64,000 bases of DNA from Microbacterium sp. zg-B185 (GTDB lineage: Bacteria > Actinomycetota > Actinomycetes > Actinomycetales > Microbacteriaceae), in the NCBI RefSeq assembly GCF_030246885.1, contig NZ_CP126739.1:1984001-2048000 (forward strand). The letters run 5' to 3'. The notes under the pieces are model-generated. The model made no database searches and was not told the DNA's origin. It worked only from the letters and a program-made list of their open reading frames with translations. Of the stretch, positions 48,288 to 57,389 are shown in pieces (position 1 is the stretch's first letter; each line of letters opens with the position of its first letter). Made by a program: the position numbers and the translations under genes.

Positions 48288-48475
48288 ACATCCTGGAGGA
48301 GGATGTCTCCACTCCCAGCCCGAACCGTTATCCTGGAGGGGTCCCCGGTTTCGGATCGGGGCTCCCCGCGCCTGTGGCAGAGAAAGGGCGTGGATCCCAC
48401 CCCGCCCGCGCGGCGATATCGCACAGCGCCAGGGCACCCACGAGGCAGCATCTCACTGCCGGACAGGCACACATC
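48288..48475 (+). promoter_or_regulatory. Promoter and structured 5' leader of rhlE
   Basis: An inverted repeat ACATCCT-GGAGG-AGGATGT (48288-48306) precedes a TATCCT -10 (48329-48334). Transcription from about 48341 would give a 135-base leader. It would begin with a GC-rich hairpin GGGGTCCCCG...CGGGGCTCCCC (48338-48367, one bulged base). Long folded leaders are common for cold-responsive DEAD-box helicases. Confidence 0.4.
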
Positions 48476-49960
<1,485 letters not shown>

Positions 49961-49985
49961 CCCGCGGCAGCCGCAGCTGATCGTT

Positions 49986-50042
49986 CAGATGCGCCGGCAG
50001 CAGGAGGATTCAGGCGAATCCACACTATCGCCGGCGCATCTG
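49986..50042. repeat. Nested inverted repeat downstream of rhlE
   Basis: Outer arms CAGATGCGCCGGC and GCCGGCGCATCTG are a perfect 13-base pair. Their 31-base interior contains a second palindrome, GGATTC-AGGC-GAATCC (50006-50021). It starts 26 bases after rhlE. There is no T-run. It may be a terminator, an RNA-stabilising end or a protein site. Confidence 0.55.
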
Positions 50043-50161
50043 CCGCTTCGATCGTGGCCGCGCCCGGTCCACCCGCCGGGACCGTGACGCGCTGAGCGGT
50101 GCGCGCTAGTGTGAGCGGCACGGCGAGTCTCGCCGGAACCGTCGCTCACGAAAGGGCAGCC

Positions 50162-50575
50162 ATGAGATACCTCGACGCGGTGGAGTATCAGGGATTCTGG
50201 GGGTCGTTCTGGGACCTCATCTGGTGGTTCCTGATGGCCTTTGTCTTCGTGTCCTACCTCTTCGCGCTGTTCGCCGTGATCGCGGACCTGTTCCGCGACC
50301 ACAAGCTCAGTGGGTGGGCCAAGGCCCTGTGGTTCATCTTCCTGATCGTCTTCCCCATCCTCTCCGTGCTGATCTACCTGATCGTCCGCGGCAGAGGCAT
50401 GGCCCAGCGCAGCGCCGCCGAGGCGAAGGAGCTGCGCTCCGCGCAGGACGAGTACATCCGGTCGGTGGCGGGTGCCAGCCCGTCGGAGGAGATCGCCAAG
50501 GCCAAGACGCTGCTGGATTCCGGCGTGATCACCCAGGACGAATTCGACCACATCAAATCCCGTGCGCTGAGCTGA
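50162..50575 (+). CDS. Small membrane protein with PLDc_N-like helices and SHOCT tail
   Basis: A 137-residue protein. Two membrane helices (LIWWFLMAFVFVSYLFALFAVIADLF and WAKALWFIFLIVFPILSVLIYLI) match the phospholipase-D N-terminal membrane module often seen alone. The C-terminal helix pair PSEEIAKAKTLLDSGVITQDEFDHIKSRAL is a SHOCT domain. Such proteins are common stress-associated membrane proteins in actinobacteria. GAAAGGG precedes the ATG. Function unknown. Confidence 0.88.
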   Translation: MRYLDAVEYQGFWGSFWDLIWWFLMAFVFVSYLFALFAVIADLFRDHKLSGWAKALWFIFLIVFPILSVLIYLIVRGRGMAQRSAAEAKELRSAQDEYIRSVAGASPSEEIAKAKTLLDSGVITQDEFDHIKSRALS

Positions 50576-50605
50576 CCCCCTCCCGCGCCACGGGTTCGCG
50601 CCTGC

Positions 50606-51469
50606 TCAGGGGTAGACCGGGTCGGTTCCCGTGCCCCGCTCGATGATGCGTGCCACCATGTCGTCGCTGGTCGTGTTCTCGCCGGGCTGGTTCGGCTTGC
50701 CGAGTCCGTGGTAGTCGCTCGAGCCGGTCACGATCAGGTCGAGCTTCTGGCAGATGCGACGCAGGGTGCGGATGCCGGCCTCGAGGTTCTCGCGGTGCCC
50801 CAGCTCGAATCCCGCCAGCCCGGCATCCAGCATCCGCTCCAGCAGGGGCATGGGCAGCAGCCCCGCCCGGCCGGCGGGGTGCGCGATGATCGGCACCCCG
50901 CCCGCGCCGACGACCAGTTCCACGGCCAGCACCGGATCCGGCGCGTACAGCGCGACGTAGTAGTCGCCGGAAGGGCTCAGGATCCGGGAGAACGCCTCGG
51001 TGCGGTCGCGCACGTGACCCTTCGCGACCAGGGCGTCGGCGATGTGCGGTCGCCCGACGGTGGCACCGTCCGAGGTCTGCGCGAGGATGTCGCCCCAGTG
51101 CAGATCGAAGTCGCGTCCGATCCGGTCGGCCATCGTCCGCGCCCGCTCCAGCCGCGATCGCCGGATCCGGTCGGTCATCTCCCGCAGGCTCGGGTCGTCG
51201 GGATCGACCAGGTATGCCAGCACGTGCACACTGCGCCACTGATATCTCGCGGACAGCTCCATCCCCGGGATGAACGTCATTCCCAGGGATGCCGTGGCCT
51301 CGGCCGCCTCGGCCCAGCCCGAGGTGGTGTCGTGATCCGTGAGCGCGGCCGTGCGCAGGCCGTGCCGGTGCGCGGCTGCCATCACCTGCGCGGCGGATTC
51401 GGTGCCGTCGGAGTGCACCGAATGCAGGTGCAGGTCGCTCGGCCCCCTGAAACGACGTGTGTCCGGCAT
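50606..51469 (-). CDS. PHP-domain metal-dependent phosphoesterase
   Basis: A 287-residue PHP protein. Metal-binding motifs are DLHLHSVHSDG (about 12-22), LTDHDT, GMELSA, IIAHPAG and GSSDYHG. This order is typical of the YciV/Rnm-like group that removes 3'-phosphate of pAp or trims nucleotides from RNA 5' ends; the substrate is not certain here. ATG 51469 lies 6 bases after TACGCT (leaderless). It is divergent from the EEP-family gene, whose promoter has the same architecture. Confidence 0.93.
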   Translation of the reverse strand: MPDTRRFRGPSDLHLHSVHSDGTESAAQVMAAAHRHGLRTAALTDHDTTSGWAEAAEATASLGMTFIPGMELSARYQWRSVHVLAYLVDPDDPSLREMTDRIRRSRLERARTMADRIGRDFDLHWGDILAQTSDGATVGRPHIADALVAKGHVRDRTEAFSRILSPSGDYYVALYAPDPVLAVELVVGAGGVPIIAHPAGRAGLLPMPLLERMLDAGLAGFELGHRENLEAGIRTLRRICQKLDLIVTGSSDYHGLGKPNQPGENTTSDDMVARIIERGTGTDPVYP

Positions 51470-51475
51470 CCGTCG

Positions 51476-51481
51476 AGCGTA
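51476..51481 (-). promoter_or_regulatory. -10 box of the PHP gene (leaderless)
   Basis: TACGCT on the minus strand followed by 6 bases and ATG 51469. Confidence 0.5.
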
Positions 51482-51554
51482 TCGCGCAGCCTTCGGCGCC
51501 CGGTCCACGCACGCTGTCGCCGAAGCCCCGGACCGATCTCCCAGACTGCTGACA

Positions 51555-51560
51555 TAGAGT
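51555..51560 (+). promoter_or_regulatory. -10 box of the EEP gene (leaderless)
   Basis: TAGAGT followed by 6 bases and GTG 51567. Confidence 0.5.
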
Positions 51561-51566
51561 CGCGGC

Positions 51567-52586
51567 GTGCTTCGCCTGCTGGGGGTTTTCGGGACCGTGA
51601 TCTGCGCGATCGCGGCCGCCGTACTCACGTGGCCGGCGTTCTTCCGGCTGGAGCAGGTCTTTCCGATCGCGCAGATCATCTCGTTCCGCGGTCCGCTCGC
51701 GGTGGCCTTCGCCGTCCTGATGGTGGTTGCGCTTCTCTTCGCGATCGCGCGTCCCCTGCGCGCGTTCGCGTCCGCGATCGCCGTGATCGCCGCCGTGGCG
51801 ATGCTCGCGAACGCGGCCGTCGTGGCGACTCGTGGCATCGGGACCGAGACGCTCCCCGCCAAGACGGAAAGCAGCATCCGGGTGATGACGTGGAACACCG
51901 CCGGGGCCGCGACCGCGCCCGAGACCGTCGCGCAGATCGCCGTGGCGATGGACGCGGACATCGTCACGCTGCCCGAGACCACCATCGAGACCGGCGAGAA
52001 GGTCGCGGTGGCGATGCGCGATCTCGGCCATCGCATGTGGGCGCACCACGCCGAGTACGGCACGGACGGATGGGATGCACGATCCACCACGCTGCTGATC
52101 TCGCCGGACCTGGGCGATTATTCGGTGATCGAGTCCTCGCAGGACGGCACGAGCAACACCTCGACGGTGCCCAGCGCCGTGGCGATGCCGATCACCGGCG
52201 ACGGACCCATCGTGGTGGCCGCCCACGCCGTCGCCCCGCGTCAGAGCTACATGCAGCACTGGCGCGACGACCTGACGTGGCTGGCGGACCAGTGCGCGGA
52301 TGCGAACGTCATCATGGCGGGCGATTTCAACGCCACCATCGATCACATGGCGAACCTGGGGGTCGACGGCGGGACGCTGGGACGCTGCCACGACGGCGCC
52401 GTCGAGACCGGAACCGGCGGGATCGGCACCTGGTCGGCCGAGATGAACGCCATGCTCGGCGCCCCGATCGACCACGTGATGGCCTCCAGCCATTGGAAGC
52501 CGACCGGGTCCCTCGTGCTCACCTCGATGGACGGCTCCGGAAGCGATCACCGACCCTTGATCGTGCAGTTCGAGCCCGTCGACTGA
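51567..52586 (+). CDS. Membrane-anchored endonuclease/exonuclease/phosphatase-family protein
   Basis: A 339-residue protein. Three N-terminal membrane helices (about 3-95) are followed by an EEP domain outside the membrane. The motifs are VMTWNTAG, LPETTIETG, AGDFNATIDHM and SSHWKPTG...GSDHRPLIVQF, which supply the metal ligands and catalytic His. The substrate could be a phospholipid, sugar phosphate or nucleic acid. GTG 51567 is leaderless by position. It is divergent from the PHP gene. Confidence 0.9.
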   Translation: MLRLLGVFGTVICAIAAAVLTWPAFFRLEQVFPIAQIISFRGPLAVAFAVLMVVALLFAIARPLRAFASAIAVIAAVAMLANAAVVATRGIGTETLPAKTESSIRVMTWNTAGAATAPETVAQIAVAMDADIVTLPETTIETGEKVAVAMRDLGHRMWAHHAEYGTDGWDARSTTLLISPDLGDYSVIESSQDGTSNTSTVPSAVAMPITGDGPIVVAAHAVAPRQSYMQHWRDDLTWLADQCADANVIMAGDFNATIDHMANLGVDGGTLGRCHDGAVETGTGGIGTWSAEMNAMLGAPIDHVMASSHWKPTGSLVLTSMDGSGSDHRPLIVQFEPVD

Positions 52587-52591
52587 AAACC

Positions 52592-52605
52592 CCGCTTCGG
52601 AGCGG
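52592..52605 (+). terminator. Short hairpin between the EEP gene and pepP
   Basis: CCGCT-TCGG-AGCGG begins 6 bases after the EEP stop, right after AAAACC. The stem is only 5 bases, so termination is uncertain. Confidence 0.3.
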
Positions 52606-52678
52606 TGCGTGCACCGCCGACCCTCCGGTCCCCTCTGCACACATATGGCTTTGCGGTGCGCAGTGCGAGACTTGTCCC

Positions 52679-54124
52679 ATGAGCACCTCAGGCGACAGCG
52701 ACACGATCGGCAGCACCGAGCTGGCCCCCGAAGCCGCACCGACCGAGATCCCGGCGAACAGCTCGGTGAACCGGCGGCAGGGATTCGGCCAGGGATTCCT
52801 CGACACGATCTCGACCGGGTGGGCCGACCGCCCCGAGCTGCTGCCGCCCGCGCGTGAGCAGGCGCCGTACGCCGCCCGTCGGCGGGATGCGGTCTCTGCG
52901 GCCTTCCCGGGCCGACGGCTGGTCATCCCGGCCGGTCCGTACCAGGTCCGCAGCAACGACACGGACTACCCGTTCCGCGCCCACTCGGCCTTCTCGCACC
53001 TGACCGGCTGGGCCGCGGACTCGGTGCCGGACTCGGTGCTCGTCTTCGAGCCGACCGGCGAGCGTGGCCACGACGTCACGCTGTACTTCCGCGAGCGGGC
53101 CGACCGCGCGACGCCGGAGTTCTACGCCAACCCGTCGATCGGCGAGTTCTGGATCGGGCCGCGGCCCGCGCTGGCGGGAGTCGCCTCGGACCTGGGCGTG
53201 GCGACCGCGCACATCGACTCGTTCCAGCCGACGGAGACGGACCTCGTCCTGGACGAGGATGCCGACCTCACTCGCTTCGTCTCCGAGCTGCGACTGCACA
53301 AGGACGACTACGAGCTCGCCCAGCTGCAGCTGGCGGTGGACGTCACCGCGGACGGCTTCGACGACATCGTCGCGAACCTGCCTCGGATCATCGACCATCC
53401 CCGCGGCGAACGCGTCGTGGAGGGCGTTTTCCATCAGCGTGCGCGCAGCGACGGCAACTGGGAGGGGTACGACACCATCGCCGCCGCCGGCCCGCACGCG
53501 TGCTACCTGCACTGGACCCGCAACGACGGTCAGGTGGCACCCGGCGACCTGATCCTGGTCGACGCCGGCGTCGAGGTTGACAGCCTGTACACGGCCGACA
53601 TCACGCGCACGATCCCGGTCAGCGGGCGGTTCAGCCAGGTCCAGCGTCGAGTGTACGAGGCGGTCCTCGACGCCGCGGACGCGGCCTTCGCCGCGGCGCG
53701 ACCCGGCGCGAAGTTCAGCGACCTGAACGCCGCGGCCTGGAACGTCATCGCCCACCGCCTCGAGGAGTGGGGGGTGCTTCCGGTGACGGCCGCGCAGTCG
53801 CTGGATCCCGAGACCGGGCACCACCATCGGCGGTACATGGTGCACGGCACCAGCCATCATCTCGGCATCGACGTGCACGACTGCGCACAGGCGCGCCGGG
53901 AACTCTACGCGGGCGGCACGCTCGAGCCGGGGATGGTCTTCACGATCGAGCCGGGACTGTACTTCCAGATCGACGACCTGACCGTACCCGAGGAGTACCG
54001 GGGCATCGGCGTGCGCATCGAGGACGACATCTTCATGACCCCGGACGGACCGGTCAGCCTCTCCGCGGCGATCCCCCGCACCGCCGACGAGGTCGAGGCC
54101 TGGGTGGATCGCCTGAATCCGTGA
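52679..54124 (+). CDS. pepP: Xaa-Pro aminopeptidase (aminopeptidase P)
   Basis: A 481-residue M24 metallopeptidase that removes an N-terminal residue preceding proline. The first ~225 residues are the aminopeptidase-P N domain. The pita-bread domain has the metal ligands Asp (LVDAGVEVDSLYTADITRT, two Asp), His (GTSHHLGIDVHD), Glu (FTIEPGLYF) and Glu (GVRIEDDIF), all present. The first ~35 residues are a disordered Ser/Glu-rich extension. ATG 52679 has no clear ribosome site. Its stop overlaps the ggt GTG (GTGA), hinting at joint peptide or glutathione-type turnover. Confidence 0.95.
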   Translation: MSTSGDSDTIGSTELAPEAAPTEIPANSSVNRRQGFGQGFLDTISTGWADRPELLPPAREQAPYAARRRDAVSAAFPGRRLVIPAGPYQVRSNDTDYPFRAHSAFSHLTGWAADSVPDSVLVFEPTGERGHDVTLYFRERADRATPEFYANPSIGEFWIGPRPALAGVASDLGVATAHIDSFQPTETDLVLDEDADLTRFVSELRLHKDDYELAQLQLAVDVTADGFDDIVANLPRIIDHPRGERVVEGVFHQRARSDGNWEGYDTIAAAGPHACYLHWTRNDGQVAPGDLILVDAGVEVDSLYTADITRTIPVSGRFSQVQRRVYEAVLDAADAAFAAARPGAKFSDLNAAAWNVIAHRLEEWGVLPVTAAQSLDPETGHHHRRYMVHGTSHHLGIDVHDCAQARRELYAGGTLEPGMVFTIEPGLYFQIDDLTVPEEYRGIGVRIEDDIFMTPDGPVSLSAAIPRTADEVEAWVDRLNP

Positions 54125-55917
54125 CCTTCACCCCGCCGCCGGCCTTCACCACGCGCCCGACGCTGACGGGCACGTTCGGGATGACGGCATCCACCCATTG
54201 GCTGGCCACCGCCAGCGCGCAGGCGGTCCTCGAGCGCGGAGGCAACGCGTTCGATGCCGTCGTCGCCGGGGGTTTCGTCCTGCATGTCGTCGAGCCGCAC
54301 CTGAACGGGCCGGGTGGCGACCTGGTCGGCATCTTCGCGACCGCCGCCGACCCGGCCGCGCCCGTCGTGCTGATGGGTCAGGGGCCGGCTCCGGCCGGTG
54401 CGAGCATCGAGCACTACCGCGAGCAGGGACTGGACCTGGTTCCGGGGGCAGGGGGCCTCGCGGCCGCGGTGCCCGCAGCGGTGGACGCCTGGCTCACGCT
54501 GCTGCGGGACCACGGGACGTGCGAGCTCGGTGATGTCCTCTCCGCCGCGATCGGCTACGCCCGCGACGGTCATCCGCTGCTGGCGCAGGCCAGCGCGACC
54601 ATCGGCCGGGTCGCACCGCTGTTCCGCGAGCATTGGCCGTCATCGGCAGCGCTGTGGCTGCCCGAGGGACGCGTTCCCCCGGCGGGGACCATGGTGCGCA
54701 ACCCCGCGTACGCCGACGTCCTGGAGTCGCTCGTGGCGGCCGGTCGCGGGATCCGGGATGAGGGCCCGGTCGGCCGCGCGGCGCGGATCGACGCGGCCCG
54801 CGGGGAATGGAAGAGCGGGCGCGTCGCCCAGGCGGCGTCGGCGTTCCTCGCGGTCCCGCACCGCCACTCGGACGGGCGTGATCATCGCGGGGTGATCACG
54901 GCGAGCGACTTCGCCCGGTTCGACGCGGGGTACGAAGCACCGGTCAGCATCCCGTTCCGCGGTCACACGATCGCCAAAGCGGGCGCGTGGACGCAGGGAC
55001 CGGCGCTGCTGCAGACGCTGCGGATCCTCGAGGGGCATGCCGAGGCCGACCCGTCCACAGAGGCGGGCGCGCACGCCGTGCTGGAGGCGCTCAAGCTCGC
55101 CCTGGCGGACCGGGACGCGTACTACGGCGACGGCGATGTGCCGCTGGACGTGCTGCTTTCCGAGGAGTACGCGAGCGTCCGCCGCGCGCAGATCGGGCAG
55201 AGCGCGTCCCACGAATGGCGCCCAGGGCGCATACCGGGTCGGGAGCCCTTCCGTCCGCCGCTGCGGACGGCCGCCGCGGAGGGAGCCAGCGGCGGGGGCG
55301 AGCCGACGATCGACCGCTCCGGCCAGACCCGTGGGGACACGTGCCACATCGACGTCGTGGACCGCTGGGGCAACATGATCGCCGTCACACCCTCCGGCGG
55401 GTGGCTGCAGTCATCCCCGACCATCCCCGAGCTGGGCTTCTGCCTCGGCACCCGTCTGCAGATGACCTGGCTGGACGAGTCTTCGCCGGCGGCCCTGCGG
55501 CCGGGCGCGCGGCCACGGACCACGCTGACCCCGACGCTGGTGCTGCGGGCGGGTCAGCCGATCATGGCGCTCGGAACGCCCGGCGGCGACCAGCAGGAGC
55601 AATGGCAGGTGCCGGTGCTGCTGCGCATGCTCGCGGGCGGATACTCCGCGCAGGAGGCGATCGACGCGCCGTCGCTGCACACCACCGCACTGGTGGACTC
55701 CTTCTGGCCTCGCGGGTGGGATCCCGCGGGCGCCGTGGTGGAGGACCGCATCGGCGAGCCGGTCATCGCGGGCCTGGAACGCCGCGGACACACGGTCACG
55801 CGCGCCGGAGACTGGTCTCTCGGGCGGGTGTCCGCAGTGGGGCGGGATGCCGCGACCGGCGTGGTGTGGGCGGCGGCGAACCCCCGGGGCATGCAGGGCT
55901 ACGCCGCCGGGCGCTGA
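54121..55917 (+). CDS. Gamma-glutamyltransferase family protein
   Basis: A 598-residue Ntn-hydrolase of the GGT family. The N-terminal half begins with the GGNAFDAVVAGGFVLHVVEPHLNGPGGD region that shapes the active site. The autoprocessing site is GQTRGDTCHIDVVDRWGNMIAVTPSGG, with the nucleophile Thr preceded by Asp. The C-terminal half carries the GGDQQEQWQVP-type oxyanion region. There is no signal peptide, so it is cytoplasmic, unlike E. coli GGT. The substrate could be glutathione-like, cephalosporin-like or another amide. It is translationally coupled to pepP. Confidence 0.92.
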   Translation: MTFTPPPAFTTRPTLTGTFGMTASTHWLATASAQAVLERGGNAFDAVVAGGFVLHVVEPHLNGPGGDLVGIFATAADPAAPVVLMGQGPAPAGASIEHYREQGLDLVPGAGGLAAAVPAAVDAWLTLLRDHGTCELGDVLSAAIGYARDGHPLLAQASATIGRVAPLFREHWPSSAALWLPEGRVPPAGTMVRNPAYADVLESLVAAGRGIRDEGPVGRAARIDAARGEWKSGRVAQAASAFLAVPHRHSDGRDHRGVITASDFARFDAGYEAPVSIPFRGHTIAKAGAWTQGPALLQTLRILEGHAEADPSTEAGAHAVLEALKLALADRDAYYGDGDVPLDVLLSEEYASVRRAQIGQSASHEWRPGRIPGREPFRPPLRTAAAEGASGGGEPTIDRSGQTRGDTCHIDVVDRWGNMIAVTPSGGWLQSSPTIPELGFCLGTRLQMTWLDESSPAALRPGARPRTTLTPTLVLRAGQPIMALGTPGGDQQEQWQVPVLLRMLAGGYSAQEAIDAPSLHTTALVDSFWPRGWDPAGAVVEDRIGEPVIAGLERRGHTVTRAGDWSLGRVSAVGRDAATGVVWAAANPRGMQGYAAGR

Positions 55918-55932
55918 GCCGCCCCGGCTCGC

Positions 55933-56619
55933 TCAGCCCGCGACCGAACCGCGCATCCAGCTCGCTGTCAGTGCGGCCAGGTCCGCGCCGATTTCATCGG
56001 CGGGGCGCTTGCGTCCCTTGACCTCGAAGGAGTGGCCGCCGCCGTCGATCCACGCGATCGATGCGCTCCGGCACGAGGCCACCGCGTCCTCCAGCTGCGC
56101 GTGCGGGTCGACGAACGGGTCGTTGGTCCCCTCGACGAACAGCTGCGGCTGCGGCACCGCCGGCAGGTGCGCGACGCGCGCCTTGGCCGGATCGCCCGGG
56201 GGATGCAGCGGATAGCCGAGATAGATCAGCCCCGCCGGCTGGATGACGCCCTCTGCCGCAGCCATCGAGGCCATCCGTCCCCCATACGACTTGCCCGATG
56301 CCCAGACCGGGCCGCCGTCCGCCCGCTCCGTGGCCACCGACATCGCGGCCGTCCAGGCGAGGACCGAATGCGCGGCAGGCCCCGGCATCCTTCGCCCCAG
56401 CTGGACGTAGGGGAAGTTGAAGCGGAGCGTCGCAAGGCCTTCCGCCCGCATCGCGCGGGCGAAACCGACCAAGAAGGGATGCGCGTAGCCGGCGCCCGCG
56501 CCGTGGGCGATCACGATGGTCCCCCACGCGCGGTCGGGGCGGCCGTACGCCGCGTCGACCTGCACCGGGCCGGACGCAAGCGCAACGGCGAAGCTCGTCT
56601 CGGCCTCATCCGCCGTCAT
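55933..56619 (-). CDS. KANL3/Tex30-like alpha/beta hydrolase
   Basis: A 228-residue small hydrolase. IVIAHGAGAGYAHPFL is the oxyanion loop typical of the KANL3/Tex30-like group, LRFNFPYVQLGRRMPG follows, WASGKSYGGRMAS holds the nucleophile Ser, GTNDPFVDP the acid and GGGHSFE the His. The triad is complete; the substrate is unknown. ATG 56619 overlaps the stop of the upstream stress-type membrane gene (ATGA), so both come from one transcript. Confidence 0.9.
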   Translation of the reverse strand: MTADEAETSFAVALASGPVQVDAAYGRPDRAWGTIVIAHGAGAGYAHPFLVGFARAMRAEGLATLRFNFPYVQLGRRMPGPAAHSVLAWTAAMSVATERADGGPVWASGKSYGGRMASMAAAEGVIQPAGLIYLGYPLHPPGDPAKARVAHLPAVPQPQLFVEGTNDPFVDPHAQLEDAVASCRSASIAWIDGGGHSFEVKGRKRPADEIGADLAALTASWMRGSVAG

Positions 56620-57326
56620 CGCGAAGGCTGCGGATCCGCTCCGCCCTCGTCGGCAGCGGCTCCGTCTTCGGGCCGTGTCGGCTCGTCCGGCCCGGGCCGG
56701 CCCGAAGCGCGCGGTTCCGCCGGATCGTCGGCGGCCGGTGCGACCCGCTCGCCGTACCGCGGCGGCTCGGCCGCGGCGTCCCCCTGCGGCGGCGCGGGAG
56801 GCGGGATCGGGGGTGGTGTCGCGGCAGCGGGGGCGACCGGCGGCCGTTCTCGGGGAGGCGCCTGTCCGCCCAGCACCTGGCGCGCCCGCTGCACGCTGCC
56901 GGCGGCGACGGTGACCTCGTAGTGTTCCGCGATGACCTGCATGACGGAGGCGAAGTCGCGGCGGCGCCGCACGAAGGAGTACGTGATGAGGCTCATCAGC
57001 ATCCCGATCGCGATGCCGACGAAGAGCACTCCCACGAACGCCTGGATCGGCACCGAGGGCGTGCCGATCACGAGGATGGCGGAGAAGAGCAGACCCAGCA
57101 GCACGCCGTTCATGGCGCCGGAGCGCGCTGCGGTGGCGTAGCCCAGGCGACCCGTCACCCGCTCGACGGAACGGAGGTCCTGTCCGACGATCGCGATGTC
57201 GCGCGCGGGCACCTCCGCTGCGATCAGCGTCGAGACCGCCTTCTGGGCGGCCTCGTACGTCGGGAAGCTCGCGATGCTCTGCCCGATGTCGTCAGGGCTC
57301 TGCGGGAACCTCCCGTTGATGCTCAC
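56616..57326 (-). CDS. General-stress-protein-17M-like membrane protein
   Basis: A 236-residue protein. Residues 15-60 resemble the general stress protein 17M-like domain (SIASFPTYEAAQKAVSTLIAAEVPARDIAIVGQDLRSVERVTGRLGYA). Two membrane helices follow (GVLLGLLFSAILVIGT, AFVGVLFVGIAIGMLMSLI), then VMQVIAEHYEVTV, and a long Pro-rich disordered tail (APAAATPPPIPPPAPPQ onward). GTG 57326 has GGGAGG directly upstream, and GATGAT 6 bases before. Function unknown, possibly an envelope stress protein. Confidence 0.85.
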   Translation of the reverse strand: MSINGRFPQSPDDIGQSIASFPTYEAAQKAVSTLIAAEVPARDIAIVGQDLRSVERVTGRLGYATAARSGAMNGVLLGLLFSAILVIGTPSVPIQAFVGVLFVGIAIGMLMSLITYSFVRRRRDFASVMQVIAEHYEVTVAAGSVQRARQVLGGQAPPRERPPVAPAAATPPPIPPPAPPQGDAAAEPPRYGERVAPAADDPAEPRASGRPGPDEPTRPEDGAAADEGGADPQPSR

Positions 57327-57376
57327 CCTCCCATCATCCCACGGCTTCACCTGCCGCCCTCTCCAGCACACCGGGC

Positions 57377-57382
57377 TACGCT
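57377..57382 (+). promoter_or_regulatory. -10 box of the MgtE-N/CBS gene (leaderless)
   Basis: TACGCT followed by 7 bases and GTG 57390. Confidence 0.4.
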
Positions 57383-57389
57383 GGAGCGC

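Noticed and set aside
57327-57389. A magnesium riboswitch upstream of the MgtE-like gene
   Set aside because: The gap is only 63 bases, the -10 lies 7 bases before the start, and the gene has no transporter domain. There is no room for an aptamer.
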